Below, piece after piece: positions 4,714-6,522 of a stretch of 6,522 nucleotides of DNA. The notes beneath the pieces were generated by a model that searched no databases, was not told the origin of the DNA, and saw nothing but the letters and a program-made list of their open reading frames with translations. The DNA comes from Pseudomonadota bacterium (GTDB lineage Bacteria; Pseudomonadota; Gammaproteobacteria; Steroidobacterales; Steroidobacteraceae). The position numbers were made by a program, and so were the translations under genes. The number at the start of each line of letters is the position of its first letter. The stretch's first letter is position 1. The DNA lies in assembly GCA_023423065.1 (NCBI GenBank), contig JAFAGC010000030.1:1-6522 (forward strand), written 5' to 3'.

Positions 4714-5961
4714 GTGTCCAAGCGACGCGTCGTCGTTACCGGGCTCGGTATCGTTTCGCCGGTAGGCAGCGACATTGCCACGGCATGGGCCGCGATCCTC
4801 GCGGGCAAGAGCGGCATCAAGCCGATCACACGCATCGATGCGACTCCGTTCGCGACCCGGTTCGCGGGCGAGGTCGAAGGCTTCGATGTGGCCAGCTACA
4901 TCGCACCCAAGGAAGCCCGTCGCATGGATCCGTTCATGCACTACGGCATGGGCGCGGGTATCCAGGCGGTGACGGATTCCGGCCTCGACTTCTCGAAGGA
5001 GAACGGCGAGCGCTGCGGAGCCATCATGGGCTCGGGGATAGGCGGCCTCGCGGGCATCGAAGAAGAGGCGATCAACTGGGAACGGACGCACAACCCGAAG
5101 AAGACGTCGCCGTTCTACATCCCGAGCACCATCGGCAACATGGTCGCGGGCCACTTGAGCATCAGGTTCGGGTTGAGAGGTCCGAACCTGGGCGTGGTGA
5201 GCGCGTGCACGACCTCGACGCACGCAATCGGTTTCGCGATGCGCTGCATCCAGTACGGCGACGCGGACATCGTGATCGCCGGTGGTTCCGAGTGCGCGAC
5301 GACGCCGACGGCGCTGGCGGGATTCAGCCAGGCGCGGGCGCTGTCCGAACGCAATGACGATCCGCAGGGCGCGAGCCGTCCGTGGGACAAGGATCGCGAC
5401 GGCTTCGTCATGGGTGACGGCGGCGGCGCGATGATCCTCGAGGAGCTCGAGCACGCGAAGGCTCGCGGCGCGAAGATTTATGCCGAGATCATCGGCTTCG
5501 GCATGAGCGGCGACGCGTACCACATCACCGCGCCGCCCGAAGACGGCGCGGGCGCGCGGCTCGCGATGACGAACGCGCTGCGCGACGCGCAGCTGAATCC
5601 GACCGACATCCATTATCTCAACGCGCACGCGACTTCGACGCCGCTCGGCGACAAGGCCGAGACGATCGCGATCAAGAACGCGTTCGGCGACTATGCGTAC
5701 AAGCTGCCCGTGAGTTCGACGAAGTCGATGACGGGTCACTTGCTCGGCGCCGCCGGCGTGGCGGAGGCGATCTTTTCGGTGCTCGCGATCCGCGACAACG
5801 TCGCGCCGCCGACGATCAACCTGCACACGCCGGATCCGGAATGCGACCTCGATTACGTGCCCAACACGGCGCGCCAGGTCGTGATCGACGCCGCGCTGTC
5901 GAACTCGTTCGGGTTCGGCGGCACCAACGGCTCGCTGATCTTCCGCCGTTTCAAGGGCTGA
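4714..5961 (+). CDS. fabF: 3-oxoacyl-ACP synthase II FabF
   Basis: 415 residues, the normal length. FabF condenses malonyl-ACP with acyl-ACP to lengthen the chain by two carbons. The N-terminus RRVVVTGLGIVSPVG is typical. The nucleophile is Cys165 in VSACTTSTHAIG, and the two histidines are His305 (NAHATSTPLGD) and His342 (KSMTGHLLGAAG, with Lys337). The C-terminal SFGFGGTNGSL loop holds the conserved gating Phe (about 402). These correspond to Cys163, His303, Lys335 and His340 of E. coli FabF. The start is GTG at 4714, preceded by AAGAGGA at 4703-4709; no ATG at that position fits the family. FabB is excluded by the FabF-like length, sequence and place directly after acpP. A 459-codon open frame on the opposite strand is only a shadow of this GC-rich gene. 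Confidence 0.97.
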   Translation: MSKRRVVVTGLGIVSPVGSDIATAWAAILAGKSGIKPITRIDATPFATRFAGEVEGFDVASYIAPKEARRMDPFMHYGMGAGIQAVTDSGLDFSKENGERCGAIMGSGIGGLAGIEEEAINWERTHNPKKTSPFYIPSTIGNMVAGHLSIRFGLRGPNLGVVSACTTSTHAIGFAMRCIQYGDADIVIAGGSECATTPTALAGFSQARALSERNDDPQGASRPWDKDRDGFVMGDGGGAMILEELEHAKARGAKIYAEIIGFGMSGDAYHITAPPEDGAGARLAMTNALRDAQLNPTDIHYLNAHATSTPLGDKAETIAIKNAFGDYAYKLPVSSTKSMTGHLLGAAGVAEAIFSVLAIRDNVAPPTINLHTPDPECDLDYVPNTARQVVIDAALSNSFGFGGTNGSLIFRRFKG

Positions 5962-5992
5962 TCCGGCCTGGGGGCCGCCGCCCTTGATCAAG
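5953..5992 (+). other. Inverted repeats at the end of fabF and in the fabF-pabB gap
   Basis: AAGGGC (5953-5958, the last fabF codons) is complementary to GCCCTT (5980-5985). Inside lies a second stem, CGGCC (5964-5968) with GGCCG (5973-5977), around a TGGG loop. Together they could form one interrupted hairpin across the fabF stop. It runs into a perfect 10-bp palindrome, CTTGATCAAG (5983-5992). No T-run follows, so this is not a classical terminator. It may partly separate fabF from pabB expression. Confidence 0.3.
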
Positions 5993-6010
5993 CGCGGGCA
6001 TGATCGAGCA

Positions 6011-6522
6011 ATGGACGCGCCACACGTCGTAAAGGTCGCCGCTCGCGGCAGCGCATTGCGCGCCCTCGCGGCCGCCGACCCGGAGCGTTACCCCGTCCTG
6101 TTCGAGAGCGCCGCGGAAGGTCCGCTCGCGCGCTTCAGCATTCTCGCGGCCGCGCCGCGCGCCACGTTGTGGCGCGATTCCTCGGGCACACTGGGCGCGA
6201 GTGGTTTGACCCTCTCGCCCGGCGGGTTCCTCGACAATCTCGAACACTGGTACCGCGCCGAATCTCATCCGCTGGCCCGACCTTCGAACCTGCCGTTCGT
6301 CGGCGGCTGGGTCGTATATGCCGGATACGAACTGGCCGCGGAAATCGAGCGCAGCCTGCATCTCCCGCGCGCACGCACGCCGCTGAGCGCCTTCGCGCTG
6401 CGGGTCGCGACGCTCGCCGTGCACGACCTCGCGACCGGCGAAGTCTTCGCGGTGGCCGAGGAGGGCGCCAGCGACGCGCAGGCGCGCCTCGTGGCCGACC
6501 TCGAAGCCGCCGGCGCCCGTGC
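6011..6522 (+). CDS. pabB: Aminodeoxychorismate synthase component I PabB, N-terminal part (runs off the right edge)
   Basis: 170 codons from ATG 6011 remain open to the window end. The visible part matches the N-terminal domain of chorismate-utilising TrpE/PabB enzymes: YPVLFESAAEGPLARFSILAAAP at about residues 27-49 (the family's 'LLES...R.SILG..P' strand pair), and LPFVGGWVVYAGYELAAEIE at about 95-114 (the 'PF.GG..GY.GYE' segment). PabB with PabA turns chorismate and glutamine into 4-amino-4-deoxychorismate for folate synthesis. The catalytic C-terminal domain is outside the window. TrpE cannot be excluded from this domain alone, but the position right after fabF, where pab genes are common in gammaproteobacteria, favours PabB. 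The gap to fabF is 49 bp with only a weak GAG-type ribosome site. An in-frame TTG at 5984 is an alternative start. Confidence 0.8.
   Translation, partial: MDAPHVVKVAARGSALRALAAADPERYPVLFESAAEGPLARFSILAAAPRATLWRDSSGTLGASGLTLSPGGFLDNLEHWYRAESHPLARPSNLPFVGGWVVYAGYELAAEIERSLHLPRARTPLSAFALRVATLAVHDLATGEVFAVAEEGASDAQARLVADLEAAGAR

Noticed and set aside
4612..5991. A 459-codon open frame on the minus strand opposite fabF.
   Set aside because: It is Arg/Ala/Asp-rich with no recognisable domain, lies fully antisense to an intact fabF, and is the usual by-product of high-GC codon use. Long open frames antisense to fabD and fabG, and on the plus strand over gspGHI, fail for the same reason.
1..6522. 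Search for insertion sequences, CRISPR repeats, tRNA genes, toxin-antitoxin pairs or phage genes.
   Set aside because: Nothing supports any of these. Nearly all the sequence is accounted for by housekeeping and secretion genes with uniform composition.

Overview
This is a GC-rich, densely coded bacterial chromosomal segment. Gene content and protein motifs point to a Gammaproteobacterium. The order fabD-fabG-acpP-fabF followed by pabB, a Gsp-type secretion system and a rhombosortase all fit that class; a xanthomonad-, Steroidobacter- or Nevskia-like lineage is a guess from context. I see no mobile element, CRISPR array, tRNA or rRNA gene, and the window looks vertically inherited.

Left part (1-1804, minus strand): four genes of a type II secretion system (T2SS) pseudopilin operon, read right to left as gspG, gspH, gspI and gspJ (gspJ runs off the left edge). 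All four carry an N-terminal prepilin leader with a Gly / hydrophobic / Glu+5 cleavage motif. They are tightly packed: a 4-bp gap, then a 4-bp ATGA overlap, then a 1-bp TGATG overlap. GspI is unusually long, with a Pro/Gly-rich tail.

Middle (1805-2473): a 39-bp divergent gap, then a rhomboid-family intramembrane protease on the plus strand that best fits rhombosortase (rrtA). Known rhombosortases process GlyGly-CTERM proteins exported by T2SS, so its placement back to back with the pseudopilin operon makes functional sense. An extended -10 element for gspG sits in the gap, next to the rrtA start codon.

Right part (2484-5961, plus strand): the type II fatty-acid synthesis cluster fabD, fabG, acpP and fabF, all full length with catalytic residues intact. 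fabH, plsX and rpmF, which often precede fabD, are not here; rrtA occupies that position. A perfect TATAAT box overlaps the rrtA stop codon and lies so close to the fabD ATG that fabD may be read from a leaderless or nearly leaderless mRNA. acpP has its own 202-bp AT-richer upstream region with plausible promoters. Small inverted repeats lie in the acpP-fabF and fabF-pabB gaps.

Right edge (6011-6522): the N-terminal part of a chorismate-utilising enzyme, most likely aminodeoxychorismate synthase component I (pabB, folate pathway), cut by the window end.

Nothing here is clearly a new system. The points most worth a second look are the rhombosortase/T2SS pairing, the GspI tail and the probable leaderless fabD start.
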